A DNA stretch of 64,000 nucleotides from Burkholderiaceae bacterium (GTDB lineage: Bacteria; Pseudomonadota; Gammaproteobacteria; Burkholderiales; Burkholderiaceae_A). Positions 35,801 to 46,527 of the stretch are shown piece by piece. The notes beneath the pieces were generated by a model. It searched no databases and had not been told where the DNA came from. It was given only the letters and a program-made list of their open reading frames with translations. The stretch covers positions 1 through 64,000 of the forward strand of contig JAGYKN010000001.1 in NCBI GenBank assembly GCA_018401615.1, given 5' to 3'. Position numbers and translations under genes: made by a program. Positions within the stretch are counted from its first letter, which is position 1. Each line of letters opens with the position of its first letter.

Positions 35801-36379
35801 ATGAACAGGCCGTCTGCAGACCAGATCGATGCGCTTCTCCCACAGACGCAGTGCCAGAGATGCGGTTATCCAGCCTGCCGGCCCTATGCGGTGGCCATTG
35901 CGGCAGGCAGCGCCGCAATCAACCGTTGTCCGCCGGGTGGGGTCTCTGGCATCGAGGGTCTGGCTGCCCTGACCGGTCAGCCTCTCATCCCGCTCGACCC
36001 GAGTTGCGGGCAGGCCGGTCCCATCAGGCGCGCCCTGATCGATGAGGATCGCTGCATTGGGTGTGCGTTGTGCCTCAAGGTCTGCCCGACCGACGCCATC
36101 ATTGGGGCATTCAGGTACCTCCACACGGTGGTTCGAGACGATTGCACCGGCTGCGAACTCTGCCTGTCGCCCTGCCCAGTCGACTGCATCGAGATGACCA
36201 GCCTGCCCACCGATCAGTGGGGTGCGGCCGAGGCAGCCCGGGCACGACAACGCTTTGAACGCCGGGAGGAACGCCTGGCCCCCAAGACACAAGGCCCCCA
36301 AGACCACCAACATGTCCTGCAGGCTGCACTGCTGCGGGCCGCGCAGCGCAGGGCCCCCATGGGCAAGAAGACGACATGA
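35801..36379 (+). CDS. rsxB: RnfB/RsxB-like iron-sulfur protein
   Basis: A 192-residue protein with the RnfB-type four-cysteine site TQCQRCGYPACRPYA...CPPGG near residues 17-44 and two [4Fe-4S] ferredoxin motifs, CIGCALCLKVCP and CTGCELCLSPCP. It lacks the N-terminal membrane helix of full Rnf/Rsx B subunits, and no other rnf genes are near. So it probably acts as a soluble electron carrier rather than as part of an Rnf complex. GAGGTGAG precedes ATG 35801. It overlaps nth (ATGA), an association common in betaproteobacteria. Confidence 0.9.
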   Translation: MNRPSADQIDALLPQTQCQRCGYPACRPYAVAIAAGSAAINRCPPGGVSGIEGLAALTGQPLIPLDPSCGQAGPIRRALIDEDRCIGCALCLKVCPTDAIIGAFRYLHTVVRDDCTGCELCLSPCPVDCIEMTSLPTDQWGAAEAARARQRFERREERLAPKTQGPQDHQHVLQAALLRAAQRRAPMGKKTT

Positions 36380-37038
36380 ATGCCCAGAAGCGTCTGGCGA
36401 TCTTCTCCAGGCTGGCCGCTGAGAACCCAGCGCCCGAGACAGAGCTCCAATTCGAGGGGCCATTTGAGCTGCTCATTGCAGTGATGCTCTCGGCCCAGGC
36501 CACAGACAAGTCGGTCAATCAGGCCACCAGCCGGCTCTTCCCAGTGGCCAACACGCCCGCGGGCATCCGAGGGCTTGGGGTAGATGGCCTCATCCCATTC
36601 ATCCAGTCGATTGGCCTCTACCGCACCAAGGCCAAGCATGTGATTGAGACCTGCGCACGCCTGCTCGACGAACACGATGGCCTTGTGCCAGAGAACCGCG
36701 AGGCCCTCGAGGCCCTGCCTGGGGTGGGTCGCAAGACCGCCAATGTTGTCCTTAACACCGCATTTGGCTGGGAGACCTTTGCGGTTGACACCCATATCTT
36801 TAGGGTCTCCAACCGCATGCGGCTTGCCCCGGGCAGGACTGTTCTTGCAGTCGAGAAGGCCCTCGAACGACACGTGCCCGCAGGCTTTCGAAAGGGTGCC
36901 CATCATTGGCTGATCCTCCATGGCCGATACACCTGCAAGGCCCGTCAGCCCGAGTGCTGGCGATGCAACATTGAAGACCTCTGCGAGTCTCGGGCCAAGG
37001 CGGCTGCCCCGGCCCAGGGCCCCCGCCTGCCTGCCTGA
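36376..37038 (+). CDS. nth: Endonuclease III
   Basis: A DNA glycosylase/AP lyase that removes oxidised pyrimidines. The 220-residue protein has ATDKSVNQATSRLF with the catalytic-lysine helix-hairpin-helix LPGVGRKTANVVLN, the aspartate in AVDTHIFRVSNR, and a C-terminal [4Fe-4S] loop with Cys-x6-Cys-x2-Cys-x5-Cys (CKARQPECWRCNIEDLC). The start overlaps the RnfB-like stop. Confidence 0.96.
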   Translation: MNAQKRLAIFSRLAAENPAPETELQFEGPFELLIAVMLSAQATDKSVNQATSRLFPVANTPAGIRGLGVDGLIPFIQSIGLYRTKAKHVIETCARLLDEHDGLVPENREALEALPGVGRKTANVVLNTAFGWETFAVDTHIFRVSNRMRLAPGRTVLAVEKALERHVPAGFRKGAHHWLILHGRYTCKARQPECWRCNIEDLCESRAKAAAPAQGPRLPA

Positions 37039-37041
37039 ACC

Positions 37042-37476
37042 ATGATCTTTCAGCCCTCACGACAAGAGGTTCGACACTTCTTTATTGCCGCCTGGCAGCG
37101 GCATTGCAAGGGCCTGCCACTCGCGCCAATTGAGCACCTGGCGGCCGACTGGATCTGCCTGCACCCCGAGTACCACCACCTTCTGAATGATGCCGGTGAG
37201 GCCCTCGAGCGGGATTTCACGGTTGAAGATGGGCAGGTCAATCCCTTTCTCCACCTCTCCATGCACCTCTCCCTCGAGGAGCAATACAGCATTGATCAGC
37301 CCGCCGGCGTCCGAGGCTGCATCGACCAACTCCTGCATCGACATCAGAGCCGACACGATGCCATGCATGAGGCCATGGAATGCCTGGGAGAGATGCTGCA
37401 TGAGGCCCAGCAGTCGGGCCTCACGCCGGATGCCAGCCGCTACCTTGAGTGCCTGAGTCGGGCAAGCAGCCGATGA
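37042..37476 (+). CDS. DUF1841 family protein
   Basis: A 144-residue protein with the family blocks MIFQPSRQEVRHFF, HPEYH.LL, VNPFLHLSMHLSLEEQ, the HEAMECLGEMLHEAQQSG helix and a C-terminal YLECL. Two histidine-rich helices (FLHLSMHL and HRHQSRHDAMHEAM) could bind a metal, but this is speculation. It lies 3 nt after nth, its usual neighbour in Burkholderiales; its function is unknown. Confidence 0.9.
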   Translation: MIFQPSRQEVRHFFIAAWQRHCKGLPLAPIEHLAADWICLHPEYHHLLNDAGEALERDFTVEDGQVNPFLHLSMHLSLEEQYSIDQPAGVRGCIDQLLHRHQSRHDAMHEAMECLGEMLHEAQQSGLTPDASRYLECLSRASSR

Positions 37477-37553
37477 ACCTCGCCGCAGACGGACAGGTCA
37501 TCTGCGCCGCTCAGGATAAAGTCTCAATTTAGATCCTCTCAGAGTCGCCATCC

Positions 37554-38444
37554 ATGTCAGACCCATCTATCCGTGCCGGGAGTCGCCTGCAGGCAGCCAT
37601 TGCCGCAGAACAGCCCCTTCAGCTCATCGGCGCCATCAATGCAAACCATGCCCTGCTCGCACAACGGGCCGGCTTTAAGGCCATCTACCTCTCAGGGGGC
37701 GGCGTTGCGGCCGGCTCACTTGGCATGCCCGACCTGGGCATCACTGGCCTTGAAGATGTGCTGATCGATGTCCGACGCATCACCGATGTCTGCGACCTGC
37801 CGCTGCTCGTTGACATCGACACCGGTTTTGGTGCCTCTGCCTTTAACATCGGCCGCACGGTCCGATCCCTGGTCAAGGCGGGAGCAGCTGGCGTTCACCT
37901 TGAGGATCAGGTTGGCGCCAAACGGTGCGGCCACCGTCCGGGAAAATCCATCGTCTCACGCCAGGAGATGGTCGACCGTGTCAAGGCCGCCGTCGATGCC
38001 AATCCTGATCCAGATTTCATGATCATGGCCCGAACCGACGCCCTGGCAGTCGAGGGCCTCGAGGCTGCAATCGAGCGGGCCTGCGCCTGCGTCGAGGCGG
38101 GTGCAACTGCCATCTTCCCAGAGGCCGTCACAGACCTCGACATGTACAAGAGATTTGTCAGTGCAGTCGATGTTCCCATCCTTGCCAACATCACGGAATT
38201 TGGCAGCACCCCCCTGTTAACCGTCGATGAACTGCGCACTGCAGGGGTCGCCATCGTCCTCTACCCACTCTCGGCCTTTCGGGCCATGAACAAGGCCGCA
38301 CAGACGGTCTATGAGGCAGTGCGGCGAGACGGCACTCAGCAGCATGTGGTGGGCCTCATGCAGACGCGGCAGGAACTCTACGACGCCATTGGCTATTGGG
38401 ATTACGAACAAAAGCTCGATGCCCTCTTTAACCAGAAAGGATGA
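37554..38444 (+). CDS. prpB: 2-methylisocitrate lyase
   Basis: Splits 2-methylisocitrate into pyruvate and succinate, the last step of the 2-methylcitrate cycle. The 296-residue protein of the ICL/PEPM superfamily has [25 protein letters not shown]-type entry, [11 protein letters not shown] (metal-binding Asp), the catalytic loop [15 protein letters not shown] and NITEFG. It is the first gene of a prp operon and is 4 bp from prpC. No PrpR regulator gene is adjacent. Confidence 0.95.
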   Translation: MSDPSIRAGSRLQAAIAAEQPLQLIGAINANHALLAQRAGFKAIYLSGGGVAAGSLGMPDLGITGLEDVLIDVRRITDVCDLPLLVDIDTGFGASAFNIGRTVRSLVKAGAAGVHLEDQVGAKRCGHRPGKSIVSRQEMVDRVKAAVDANPDPDFMIMARTDALAVEGLEAAIERACACVEAGATAIFPEAVTDLDMYKRFVSAVDVPILANITEFGSTPLLTVDELRTAGVAIVLYPLSAFRAMNKAAQTVYEAVRRDGTQQHVVGLMQTRQELYDAIGYWDYEQKLDALFNQKG

Positions 38445-38448
38445 CCTG

Positions 38449-39612
38449 ATGTCTGCTGCACCAGAGACCAGTCCAGGCCCGATCAAGGCAAAGAAATCGG
38501 TGGCCCTCTCGGGCGTGACCGCTGGCAACACAGCCCTCTGCACGGTGGGGCGAACCGGCAATGACCTGGCCTACCGAGGCTTTGACATTCTCGATCTAGC
38601 CGGGGCCTGTGAGTTCGAGGAGGTTGCCCACCTGCTGGTGCACGACCACCTTCCAAATGCCACCGAGCTTGCGCAATACAAGAAAAAACTCAGCGGTCTT
38701 CGCGGCATTCCCGCCCCAGTCATGTCGGCGCTCAAGGCCCTGCCGGCCTCATCTCACCCCATGGATGTCATGCGCACGGCGGTATCGGCCCTGGGCTGCG
38801 CGCTGCCCGAGCAGGAGGACCACAACGGCTCCGGTGCGCGCGACATCGCCGACCGTCTCATGGCAGGCCTTGGCGGCATGCTGCTGTTCTGGTATCACTT
38901 TAGTCACCACGGCCGCATGATCGATGTGCAGACCGATGACACCTCGATCGGTGGTCACTTCCTGCACCTGCTGCATGGCAGGCCACCCCCCGAGGAATGG
39001 ACCAAGGCCATGCATGTCTCCCTCAACCTCTATGCCGAGCATGAGTTCAATGCCTCCACCTTTACGGCACGGGTCATTGCTGGAACAGGGTCAGACTTCT
39101 ACTCCGCAATCACCGGGGCCATCGGTGCCCTGCGTGGGCCCAAGCATGGCGGCGCAAATGAGATGGCACTCGAGGTCCAGCGGCGCTATCGGACACCCGA
39201 TGAGGCCGAGGCCGATATCCGTCGACGGATTGAAAACAAGGAGGTGGTCATTGGCTTTGGCCATCCCGTCTACACCGTGAGTGATCCTCGAAACAAGGTC
39301 ATCAAGGCGGTGGCCGAGCAGCTCTCAAGCCAGGCCCAGGACATGAGCCTCTTTCGCATTGCCGAGCGGCTCGAGTCGGTCATGTGGGAGATCAAGAAGA
39401 TGTTTCCGAACCTCGACTGGTTCAGTGCCGTGAGCTATCACATGATGGGCGTCCCCACGGCCATGTTCACGCCTCTCTTTGTCATCTCTCGCACCTCCGG
39501 CTGGAGTGCGCACATCATTGAGCAGCGTGTCGACGGCAAGATCATCCGCCCGAGCGCCAACTATGTGGGCCCAGATGATCAGAGGTTTGTGGCCCTAAAG
39601 GACCGTCGATAG
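38449..39612 (+). CDS. prpC: 2-methylcitrate synthase
   Basis: Condenses propionyl-CoA with oxaloacetate. The 387-residue citrate-synthase fold protein has [25 protein letters not shown], the active-site histidine segments in [13 protein letters not shown] and [11 protein letters not shown], and the late [12 protein letters not shown]. The start motif and the [10 protein letters not shown] block distinguish it from citrate synthase proper. ATG 38449 follows AGAAAGGATGACCTG. It lies 4 bp before acnD. Confidence 0.95.
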   Translation: MSAAPETSPGPIKAKKSVALSGVTAGNTALCTVGRTGNDLAYRGFDILDLAGACEFEEVAHLLVHDHLPNATELAQYKKKLSGLRGIPAPVMSALKALPASSHPMDVMRTAVSALGCALPEQEDHNGSGARDIADRLMAGLGGMLLFWYHFSHHGRMIDVQTDDTSIGGHFLHLLHGRPPPEEWTKAMHVSLNLYAEHEFNASTFTARVIAGTGSDFYSAITGAIGALRGPKHGGANEMALEVQRRYRTPDEAEADIRRRIENKEVVIGFGHPVYTVSDPRNKVIKAVAEQLSSQAQDMSLFRIAERLESVMWEIKKMFPNLDWFSAVSYHMMGVPTAMFTPLFVISRTSGWSAHIIEQRVDGKIIRPSANYVGPDDQRFVALKDRR

Positions 39613-39616
39613 CGCC

Positions 39617-42211
39617 ATGAACAGCGCCCATCGCAGACCACTCCTTGAGACAGGGCTCGATTACTTCGATGCCCGTCAGGCCGTTGAAGAGATCGCCCCA
39701 GGGGCCTATGCCCGCCTGCCCTACACCTCGAAGGTCCTGGCTGAAAACCTGGTCCGACGGTGTGATCCGAGCATGCTCATCGATGCCCTTGGCCAGCTCA
39801 TCGAGCGCAGACAAGACCTCGACTTTCCCTGGTACCCCGCCCGCGTTGTCTGTCATGACATCCTCGGCCAGACCGCCCTGGTGGACCTCGCGGGCCTGCG
39901 CGATGCCATTGCTGCCAGGGGTGGCGATCCTGCCCAGGTCAATCCGGTGGTGCCCACCCAGCTGGTGGTGGACCACTCCTTGGCAGTCGAATGTGGGGGC
40001 TTTGATCCCCAGGCCTTCGAGAAGAACCGGGCCATTGAAGACCGACGAAACGAGGATCGGTTCCACTTTATCGACTGGACCAGGCAGGCCTTCCAGAATG
40101 TCGATGTCATTCCGCCGGGCAATGGCATCCTCCATCAGATCAATCTCGAGCGGATGTCTCCGGTCATCCAGAGCCTCGACGGTGTGGCCTTCCCCGATAC
40201 CCTCGTGGGCACCGACAGCCACACACCCATGGTCGATGCCCTGGGCGTCATTGCAGTCGGCGTGGGAGGCCTCGAGGCCGAGAGTGTCATGCTTGGTCGT
40301 GCCTCTTACATGCGCCTTCCCGATATCGTGGGGGTTGAGCTGAGCGGGCGGCCCCAGCCCGGCATCACCGCCACAGACGTGGTGCTCGCCCTCACGGAGT
40401 TCCTGCGCAAATCTAAGGTTGTCTCTGCCTACCTCGAGTTCTATGGCCCGGGGGCCCAGGCGCTCTCGCTTGGCGACCGCGCCACCATCTCCAACATGGC
40501 GCCGGAGTATGGCGCCACAGCCGCCATGTTCTACATCGACGAACAGACCATCTCCTACCTGCGGCTCACGGGCCGCGAGGAGGCCCAGATTGCCCTGGTA
40601 GAGGCCTATGCAAGACAGACCGGTCTCTGGGCAGGGGAGATGGCCCAGGCTGATTACGGGCGAGTGCTCGAATTTGATCTCTCCTCGGTGGTGCGAAACA
40701 TCGCTGGGCCATCCAATCCCCACAGGCGGGTGGCCACCCAAGACCTCGCCAGCGCTGGCATCACAGGCGCCTATGAGATGGGCACCGGGCGCATGCCCGA
40801 TGGCGCAGTCATCATTGCTGCCATCACCAGCTGCACCAACACCAACAATCCTCGAAACATGGTGGCGGCCGGCCTGCTCGCCCGAAATGCCAATCGCCTT
40901 GGCCTGTCGCGCAAATCATGGGTCAAGTCCTCCCTGGCCCCAGGCTCGAAAACGGTGGCCCTCTATCTCCAAGCTGCAGGGCTCCTCTCAGAGCTCGAGC
41001 AGCTCGGTTTTGGCGTGGTGGGCTTTGCCTGCACAACCTGCAATGGCATGAGTGGGGCACTGGACCCAGAGATTGCCCACGAGATCATCGAGCGCGATCT
41101 CTATGCAACAGCCGTTCTCTCGGGCAATCGAAACTTCGACGGTCGCATCCACCCCCATGCCAGACAGGCCTTCCTCGCCTCGCCCCCGCTGGTTGTTGCC
41201 TACGCCCTGGCCGGCACCATACGGTTTGACATCGAGAAAGACAGCTTTGGCACAGATGCCAATGGCAATCCCATTCGGCTTGGAGACCTCTGGCCGGCCG
41301 ATGAGGAGATTGATGCCGTGGTCGCGGCAAGCGTGAAGCCTCAGCAGTTCCGGGCCGTCTATGAGCCCATGTTTGCCATTCGCGTCGAGCGCCAGGGCCC
41401 TGCGGTCAGCCCCCTCTACGCCTGGCGGCCCCAGAGCACCTACATTCGGCGCCCACCCTACTGGGAGGGGGCACTTGCCGGGGAACGAGGCCTCATGGGA
41501 ATGCGGCCACTGGCCGTTCTTGGTGACAACATCACCACCGACCACCTCTCGCCGAGCAATGCCATCATGGCCGACAGTGCAGCCGGGGAATACCTGAGCA
41601 AGATGGGCCTTCCAGAGGAGGACTTCAACTCCTATGCAACCCACCGCGGCGACCACCTCACCGCACAGCGGGCCACCTTTGCCAATCCAAAGCTCATCAA
41701 TGAGATGGTTCTCATCAACGGCGAGACACAACAAGGCTCACTTGCGCGGGTCGAGCCTGAGGGTGAGGTCATGAGGATGTGGGAGGCCATTGAGACCTAT
41801 ATGCAGCGGCGTCAACCTCTGATCATCGTGGCCGGGGCCGATTACGGCCAGGGCTCCTCGCGAGACTGGGCAGCCAAGGGTGTTCGACTGGCCGGCGTCG
41901 AGTCCATCGTGGCCGAGGGCTTTGAGCGCATTCATCGCACCAACCTGGTGGGCATGGGGGTGCTGCCCCTTGAGTTCATGCCTGGCACCACCCGGCAGAC
42001 CCTGGCCATCGATGGCACAGAGACCTTTGACGTCATCGGCGAGCGCCGGCCTCGTGCCGAGCTCGGCCTGGTGATCCATCGACGCAGTGGTCAGTCCATC
42101 ACGGTTGCAGTGCGGTGTCGTCTCGACACCGCCGAGGAGGTCTCCATCTATGAGGCTGGCGGTGTGCTGCAACGGTTTGCCCAAGATTTTCTCCAGGCCA
42201 AGGCGGCCTAG
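39617..42211 (+). CDS. acnD: Fe-S 2-methyl-cis-aconitate forming dehydratase AcnD
   Basis: An aconitase-family [4Fe-4S] enzyme that dehydrates 2-methylcitrate to 2-methylaconitate; used together with PrpF in place of PrpD. The 864-residue protein shows VGTDSHTPMVDALGV, the cluster cysteines in ITSCTNTNNP and FACTTCNGMSG, AVLSGNRNFDGRIHP, LGDNITTDHLSPSN and the arginine loop GADYGQGSSRDWAAKG. The genes on both sides confirm AcnD rather than AcnA. Confidence 0.95.
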   Translation: MNSAHRRPLLETGLDYFDARQAVEEIAPGAYARLPYTSKVLAENLVRRCDPSMLIDALGQLIERRQDLDFPWYPARVVCHDILGQTALVDLAGLRDAIAARGGDPAQVNPVVPTQLVVDHSLAVECGGFDPQAFEKNRAIEDRRNEDRFHFIDWTRQAFQNVDVIPPGNGILHQINLERMSPVIQSLDGVAFPDTLVGTDSHTPMVDALGVIAVGVGGLEAESVMLGRASYMRLPDIVGVELSGRPQPGITATDVVLALTEFLRKSKVVSAYLEFYGPGAQALSLGDRATISNMAPEYGATAAMFYIDEQTISYLRLTGREEAQIALVEAYARQTGLWAGEMAQADYGRVLEFDLSSVVRNIAGPSNPHRRVATQDLASAGITGAYEMGTGRMPDGAVIIAAITSCTNTNNPRNMVAAGLLARNANRLGLSRKSWVKSSLAPGSKTVALYLQAAGLLSELEQLGFGVVGFACTTCNGMSGALDPEIAHEIIERDLYATAVLSGNRNFDGRIHPHARQAFLASPPLVVAYALAGTIRFDIEKDSFGTDANGNPIRLGDLWPADEEIDAVVAASVKPQQFRAVYEPMFAIRVERQGPAVSPLYAWRPQSTYIRRPPYWEGALAGERGLMGMRPLAVLGDNITTDHLSPSNAIMADSAAGEYLSKMGLPEEDFNSYATHRGDHLTAQRATFANPKLINEMVLINGETQQGSLARVEPEGEVMRMWEAIETYMQRRQPLIIVAGADYGQGSSRDWAAKGVRLAGVESIVAEGFERIHRTNLVGMGVLPLEFMPGTTRQTLAIDGTETFDVIGERRPRAELGLVIHRRSGQSITVAVRCRLDTAEEVSIYEAGGVLQRFAQDFLQAKAA

Positions 42212-42213
42212 CG

Positions 42214-43452
42214 ATGGGGACCTCATTTGCTCAGCAGCTGCGCATTCCTGCCACCTACATGCGTGGCGGCACCAGCAAGGGGGTCTTCTTCTGCCTCTCA
42301 GACCTCCCCCCGTCTGCCCGCGAGCCTGGGCCGGCTCGAGACGCCTTGCTGCTGCGGATCATCGGCAGCCCAGATCCATACGCAAAACAGATCGACGGCA
42401 TGGGAGCGGGCACCTCCAGCACAAGCAAGACGGTGATTCTCTCCGAGAGCAGTCGGCCCGACCATGATGTGGATTACCTCTTTGGCCAGGTCTCAATTGA
42501 CTCAGCCTCTGTGGACTGGAGCGGAAATTGCGGCAACCTCTCGGCGGCGGTCGGGCCCCTTGCCATCCGCAGGGGCCTTGTTGACCCAGGCAGGGTCCCC
42601 AGGGATGGCCTGGCCACCATCCGCATCTGGCAGGCCAACATCAAGAAGACCATCGTGGCCCAGGTGCCCATGGCCAACGGTGAGGTGCAAGAGAGTGGTG
42701 ACTTCGAGCTCGACGGCGTGACCTTCCCAGCGGCGCAGGTGCATCTCGAATTCATCGACCCGGCAGCCCAAGAGGAGGGTCAAGAGGGGTCGATGTTCCC
42801 CACTGGAAACCTTATCGATGACCTTGAGGTGCCTGGCATCGGCACCCTGAGGGCGACCCTCATCAATGCCGGCATTCCCACCATCTTTATCGATGCCAGT
42901 GCCATTGGCCACACCGGCTGCGAATCACAAGACGACATCAACAACCATCCGCAGAAGCTGGCCCTCTTTGAGGCCATTCGGGCCCACGGTGCCATTCGAA
43001 TGGGGCTCATTGAGAGCCTCGAGCAGGCGCAGGCGCGTCAGCACACGCCCAAGATTGCCTTTGTCGCCAGGCCGGCCGCCTACACCGCCTCGAGCGGAAA
43101 GACCGTGCAGGCCTGCGATGTTGACCTGCTGGTTCGGGCCCTCTCCATGGGCAAGCTCCACCATGCCATGATGGGAACCGCCGCGGTGGCGATCGGTGCG
43201 GCAGCATCGATTCCGGGCACCCTCGTCAACCAGGCAGCAGGTGGTGGCGCCAGGCAGGCTGTTCGTCTTGGACACCCCTCGGGCACGCTTCGGGTGGGTG
43301 CCACGGCCGAGATAAAGAACGGCGAGTGGACCATCACCAAGGCCATCATGAGTCGCAGTGCGCGCGTGCTAATGGAAGGCTGGGTATGTGTGCCAGTTGA
43401 ACAGATCACAGGCCAGGTGGATCACCGAATGAGCAGCCCCGCCATTCGGTAG
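42214..43452 (+). CDS. prpF: 2-methylaconitate isomerase PrpF
   Basis: Isomerises the AcnD product so that aconitase can rehydrate it. The 412-residue protein of the PrpF fold (diaminopimelate epimerase-like) begins RIPATYMRGGTSKGVFF and contains GMGAGTSSTSKT, SGNCGNLSAAVGP, DGVTFPAAQV, FIDASAIGHTGCE and GHPSGTLRVGA. It has no PLP. The spacing to acnD is 2 nt with AAGGCGG as ribosome-binding site inside the acnD end. Confidence 0.95.
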   Translation: MGTSFAQQLRIPATYMRGGTSKGVFFCLSDLPPSAREPGPARDALLLRIIGSPDPYAKQIDGMGAGTSSTSKTVILSESSRPDHDVDYLFGQVSIDSASVDWSGNCGNLSAAVGPLAIRRGLVDPGRVPRDGLATIRIWQANIKKTIVAQVPMANGEVQESGDFELDGVTFPAAQVHLEFIDPAAQEEGQEGSMFPTGNLIDDLEVPGIGTLRATLINAGIPTIFIDASAIGHTGCESQDDINNHPQKLALFEAIRAHGAIRMGLIESLEQAQARQHTPKIAFVARPAAYTASSGKTVQACDVDLLVRALSMGKLHHAMMGTAAVAIGAAASIPGTLVNQAAGGGARQAVRLGHPSGTLRVGATAEIKNGEWTITKAIMSRSARVLMEGWVCVPVEQITGQVDHRMSSPAIR

Positions 43453-43480
43453 ACGACAACAGACGGGCAGGGAGATCATC

Positions 43481-45394
43481 ATGGTGGTGGCATTCGAGAA
43501 GACAAAGCTAGCGGGGATCCACCGCCGCTCAATTGAGTTGAGGGAAGACTTCTGGGGTGAGCAGGCAGGCCTCATCGACTGGTTCGAGGCGCCCAGTCAG
43601 GTCCTCGATTACAGCAACCCCCCCTTTGCCCGCTGGTACGTGGGCGGCAAGACCAATATCTGTTTTAACGCAATCGATCGGCATCTGAGCGATCGAGCCG
43701 ATCAGACGGCCCTGGTCTACATCTCCACCGAGACCAACGAGGAACGATGCTATACGTTTGCTCAACTCCACCAGGAGGTGCAGACCATGGCCGCGGCCAT
43801 GCAGTCACTCGGGGTGATGCGGGGATCACGCGTGCTCATCTACATGCCAATGATTGCAGAGGCAATCGTCGCCATGCTGGCCTGTGTCCGCATTGGCGCC
43901 ATCCACTCGGTGGTCTTCGGGGGCTTTGCAGCCCCCTCGCTGGCCGCCCGGATCGATGATGCCCAGCCCGTCCTGATGGTCTCGGCAGATGCCGGCATGC
44001 GCGGTGGCAAGGTGGTGCCTTACAAGCACCTGGTCGATGAGGCCTGTCGATTGGCCCAGACGCCCCCGGCCAGGGTCCTCCTGGTCAACCGTGGCATTGC
44101 ACCCCTCGATCTCGTCTCGGGTCGAGACCTTGAATACGGCCCGCTTCGCACTCGGTTCGCCCAGGCCGTGGTGCCCTGCGAGCAACTCCTGGCCACCGAC
44201 CCGAGCTATATCCTCTACACCTCAGGCACCACCGGCAAGCCCAAGGGCGTGCAGCGTGACACGGGCGGCCATGCGGTTGCCTTGGCAGCGTCGATGCGTC
44301 ACATCTACGACTGCAAGCCGGGCGAGGCCATGTTCACCACCTCGGATATCGGCTGGGTCGTGGGCCACTCCTACATTGTCTATGCACCCCTGATCAATGG
44401 GTCCACCACGGTGGTCTACGAGGGACTCCCCATTCGACCCGATCCGTCTGTCTGGTGGTCGATTGTCGAGAAACATCAGGTCACCACCATGTTCTCCTCG
44501 CCCACTGCGGCAAGGGTGCTCAAGAAGCAGGATCCACGCTTCATGACCCAGCACGACACGAGCAGGCTGCGCCGGCTCTTTCTGGCCGGCGAGCCGCTTG
44601 ATGAGCCCACCGCACGCTGGATCTCAGATGCCCTTGGTGGCGTGAAGATCATCGACAACTACTGGCAGACCGAGACCGGCTGGCCGATTTTATCGGCCCA
44701 GCATGGCCTTGAGGCCACTGAGACGAAATTCGGCAGCCCCAGCTTTCCGGTCTACGGATACGACGTCCGGCTCATCAGCGAGACGACCTCTGAGGAGGTC
44801 GGTGCCAATGAGAAAGGCATGCTCTGCATTGCCCCCCCACTGCCACCTGGCTGCCTACAGACGGTCTGGGGGGATGACGAGCGTTTCGTCCAGACCTATT
44901 TCTCGGCTGTTCCAGGCAACCTCATCTACTCAACCTTCGACTACGCCACCCGTGACCAGGATGGCTATATCTACATCCTGGGTCGGACCGATGATGTGAT
45001 CAATGTGGCTGGCCATCGGCTCGGCACCCGCGAGATCGAGGAGGCCATTCAGGCGCACAGCAATGTGGCTGAGGTCGCCGTGGTGGGCGTGGCCGATGCC
45101 ATAAAGGGCCAGGTGCCCATGGCATTTGCGGTGCTCAAAGACGCCAGCAAGGCAGCTGACGATGCTGGTCGACAGGCAGAAGAACGCATGATCATGGCCA
45201 CCGTCGACAGAGAACTCGGCGCCATCGGTCGGCCAGCCAGGGTCTACTTCGTGAGCCTGCTGCCCAAGACCCGTTCTGGAAAGCTTCTGCGGCGGGCCAT
45301 ACAGGCGCTCGCGGAGGGGCGAGATCCCGGCGACATGACGACCCTGGAGGATCCCAGTGCCCTCGAGCAGATCCGACAGAGCCTGCTGGGCTAG
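43481..45394 (+). CDS. prpE: Propionyl-CoA synthetase
   Basis: Activates propionate to propionyl-CoA at the cost of ATP. The 637-residue AMP-forming acyl-CoA synthetase has [15 protein letters not shown] (P-loop), [44 protein letters not shown] and the catalytic lysine in [12 protein letters not shown]. It closes the prp operon. Its TAG shares the palindrome CTAG with the convergent dnaJ stop. Confidence 0.95.
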   Translation: MVVAFEKTKLAGIHRRSIELREDFWGEQAGLIDWFEAPSQVLDYSNPPFARWYVGGKTNICFNAIDRHLSDRADQTALVYISTETNEERCYTFAQLHQEVQTMAAAMQSLGVMRGSRVLIYMPMIAEAIVAMLACVRIGAIHSVVFGGFAAPSLAARIDDAQPVLMVSADAGMRGGKVVPYKHLVDEACRLAQTPPARVLLVNRGIAPLDLVSGRDLEYGPLRTRFAQAVVPCEQLLATDPSYILYTSGTTGKPKGVQRDTGGHAVALAASMRHIYDCKPGEAMFTTSDIGWVVGHSYIVYAPLINGSTTVVYEGLPIRPDPSVWWSIVEKHQVTTMFSSPTAARVLKKQDPRFMTQHDTSRLRRLFLAGEPLDEPTARWISDALGGVKIIDNYWQTETGWPILSAQHGLEATETKFGSPSFPVYGYDVRLISETTSEEVGANEKGMLCIAPPLPPGCLQTVWGDDERFVQTYFSAVPGNLIYSTFDYATRDQDGYIYILGRTDDVINVAGHRLGTREIEEAIQAHSNVAEVAVVGVADAIKGQVPMAFAVLKDASKAADDAGRQAEERMIMATVDRELGAIGRPARVYFVSLLPKTRSGKLLRRAIQALAEGRDPGDMTTLEDPSALEQIRQSLLG

Positions 45395-46527
45395 TTAAAG
45401 AACTCGCGGACCTTGTCCATCCATCCCTTGCTCTGGGGGCTGTGTCGATCTCCGCCCTCTTCAAGAGACGCCTCGAAGGCCTCTAGCAGCTCCTTTTGTT
45501 TGTCGGAGAGCTTCACCGGGGTCTCTAACACCGCATGGCAGTAGAGATCACCGGCCAGGCTGGTGCGAACATTCTTGATGCCCTTGCCCCGCAGTCGGAA
45601 GGTCTTGCCCGTCTGTGTGCCCTCCGGGAGGTCAAAACTGGCCTTCCCATTGAGGGTCGGCACATCGATGGAGCCCCCGAGCGCGGCACGAGCAAAGCTC
45701 AGCGGCACCTCACAATGCAGGTCGTCACCCTCTCGCTGAAAGACACGGTGAGGCTTGAGGGTGATCTCCACATAGAGGTCTCCCGCTGGCCCCCCATTGA
45801 CGCCAGGCTCGCCATTTCCCGCCGACCGAATTCGCATGCCGTCGTCGATGCCCGCTGGAATATTGACCTCCAGGGTCTTCTGCTTGCGGACACGGCCGAC
45901 GCCGTCGCAGCTCACGCAGGGATTGGCAATGGTCTTGCCCGTTCCATGACAACTCGGACAGGTCTGCTGAATTGAGAAAAAGCCTTGTTGCATCCGGACC
46001 TGCCCCTGCCCGCCACAGGTCTTGCACGTCTCCGCCTTTGTGCCGGGCTTTGCACCGCTTCCGCCACAGGGGCTGCAGGACTCCCAGGTTGGGACACGAA
46101 TCTCAGTGGCATAGCCGGCAGCAGCCTGCTCAAGGCTGACCTCCAGACCGTATCGGAGGTCACTGCCCCGAAAGACGTTGCTGCCGCGGCCGCCCCGAGC
46201 GCCGCCTCTGGCCTGGCCCCCGAAGATGTCACCGAAGATGTCGCCAAAGGCATCGGCAAAGCCACCGGCGTCCTGGCCGCCCGCCCCCATGCCGACATTG
46301 GGATCGACCCCGGCATGGCCAAAGCGATCGTAGGCGGCCCTCTTGTCGGGGTCAGAGAGCATCTCATAGGCCTCTTTGCCCTCCTTGAATCGCTCCTCGG
46401 AAGACTTGTTACCCGGATTGCGATCCGGGTGGTGCTTCATGGCCAGCTTGCGATAGGCCTTTTTTAATTCATCGTCCGATGCGTTTTTCGCAACCCCGAG
46501 CGCCTCGTAGTAGTCACGCTTGGCCAT
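45391..46527 (-). CDS. dnaJ: Chaperone DnaJ
   Basis: The co-chaperone that loads substrates onto DnaK and stimulates its ATPase. The 378-residue type I J protein has the HPD motif in [13 protein letters not shown], a Gly/Phe-rich region, and the zinc domain with four CxxCxGxG-type repeats ([27 protein letters not shown]). The start overlaps the dnaK stop by one base. Confidence 0.97.
   Translation of the reverse strand: MAKRDYYEALGVAKNASDDELKKAYRKLAMKHHPDRNPGNKSSEERFKEGKEAYEMLSDPDKRAAYDRFGHAGVDPNVGMGAGGQDAGGFADAFGDIFGDIFGGQARGGARGGRGSNVFRGSDLRYGLEVSLEQAAAGYATEIRVPTWESCSPCGGSGAKPGTKAETCKTCGGQGQVRMQQGFFSIQQTCPSCHGTGKTIANPCVSCDGVGRVRKQKTLEVNIPAGIDDGMRIRSAGNGEPGVNGGPAGDLYVEITLKPHRVFQREGDDLHCEVPLSFARAALGGSIDVPTLNGKASFDLPEGTQTGKTFRLRGKGIKNVRTSLAGDLYCHAVLETPVKLSDKQKELLEAFEASLEEGGDRHSPQSKGWMDKVREFFN

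Noticed and set aside
35801-36379. Part of an Rnf/Rsx membrane complex
   Set aside because: No rnfA/C/D/G/E genes are adjacent and the N-terminal membrane anchor is missing.
39542-40741. A 399-codon open frame on the minus strand inside acnD
   Set aside because: Antisense shadow of a strongly conserved aconitase-family gene; His/Gly/Asp-rich composition without family features.
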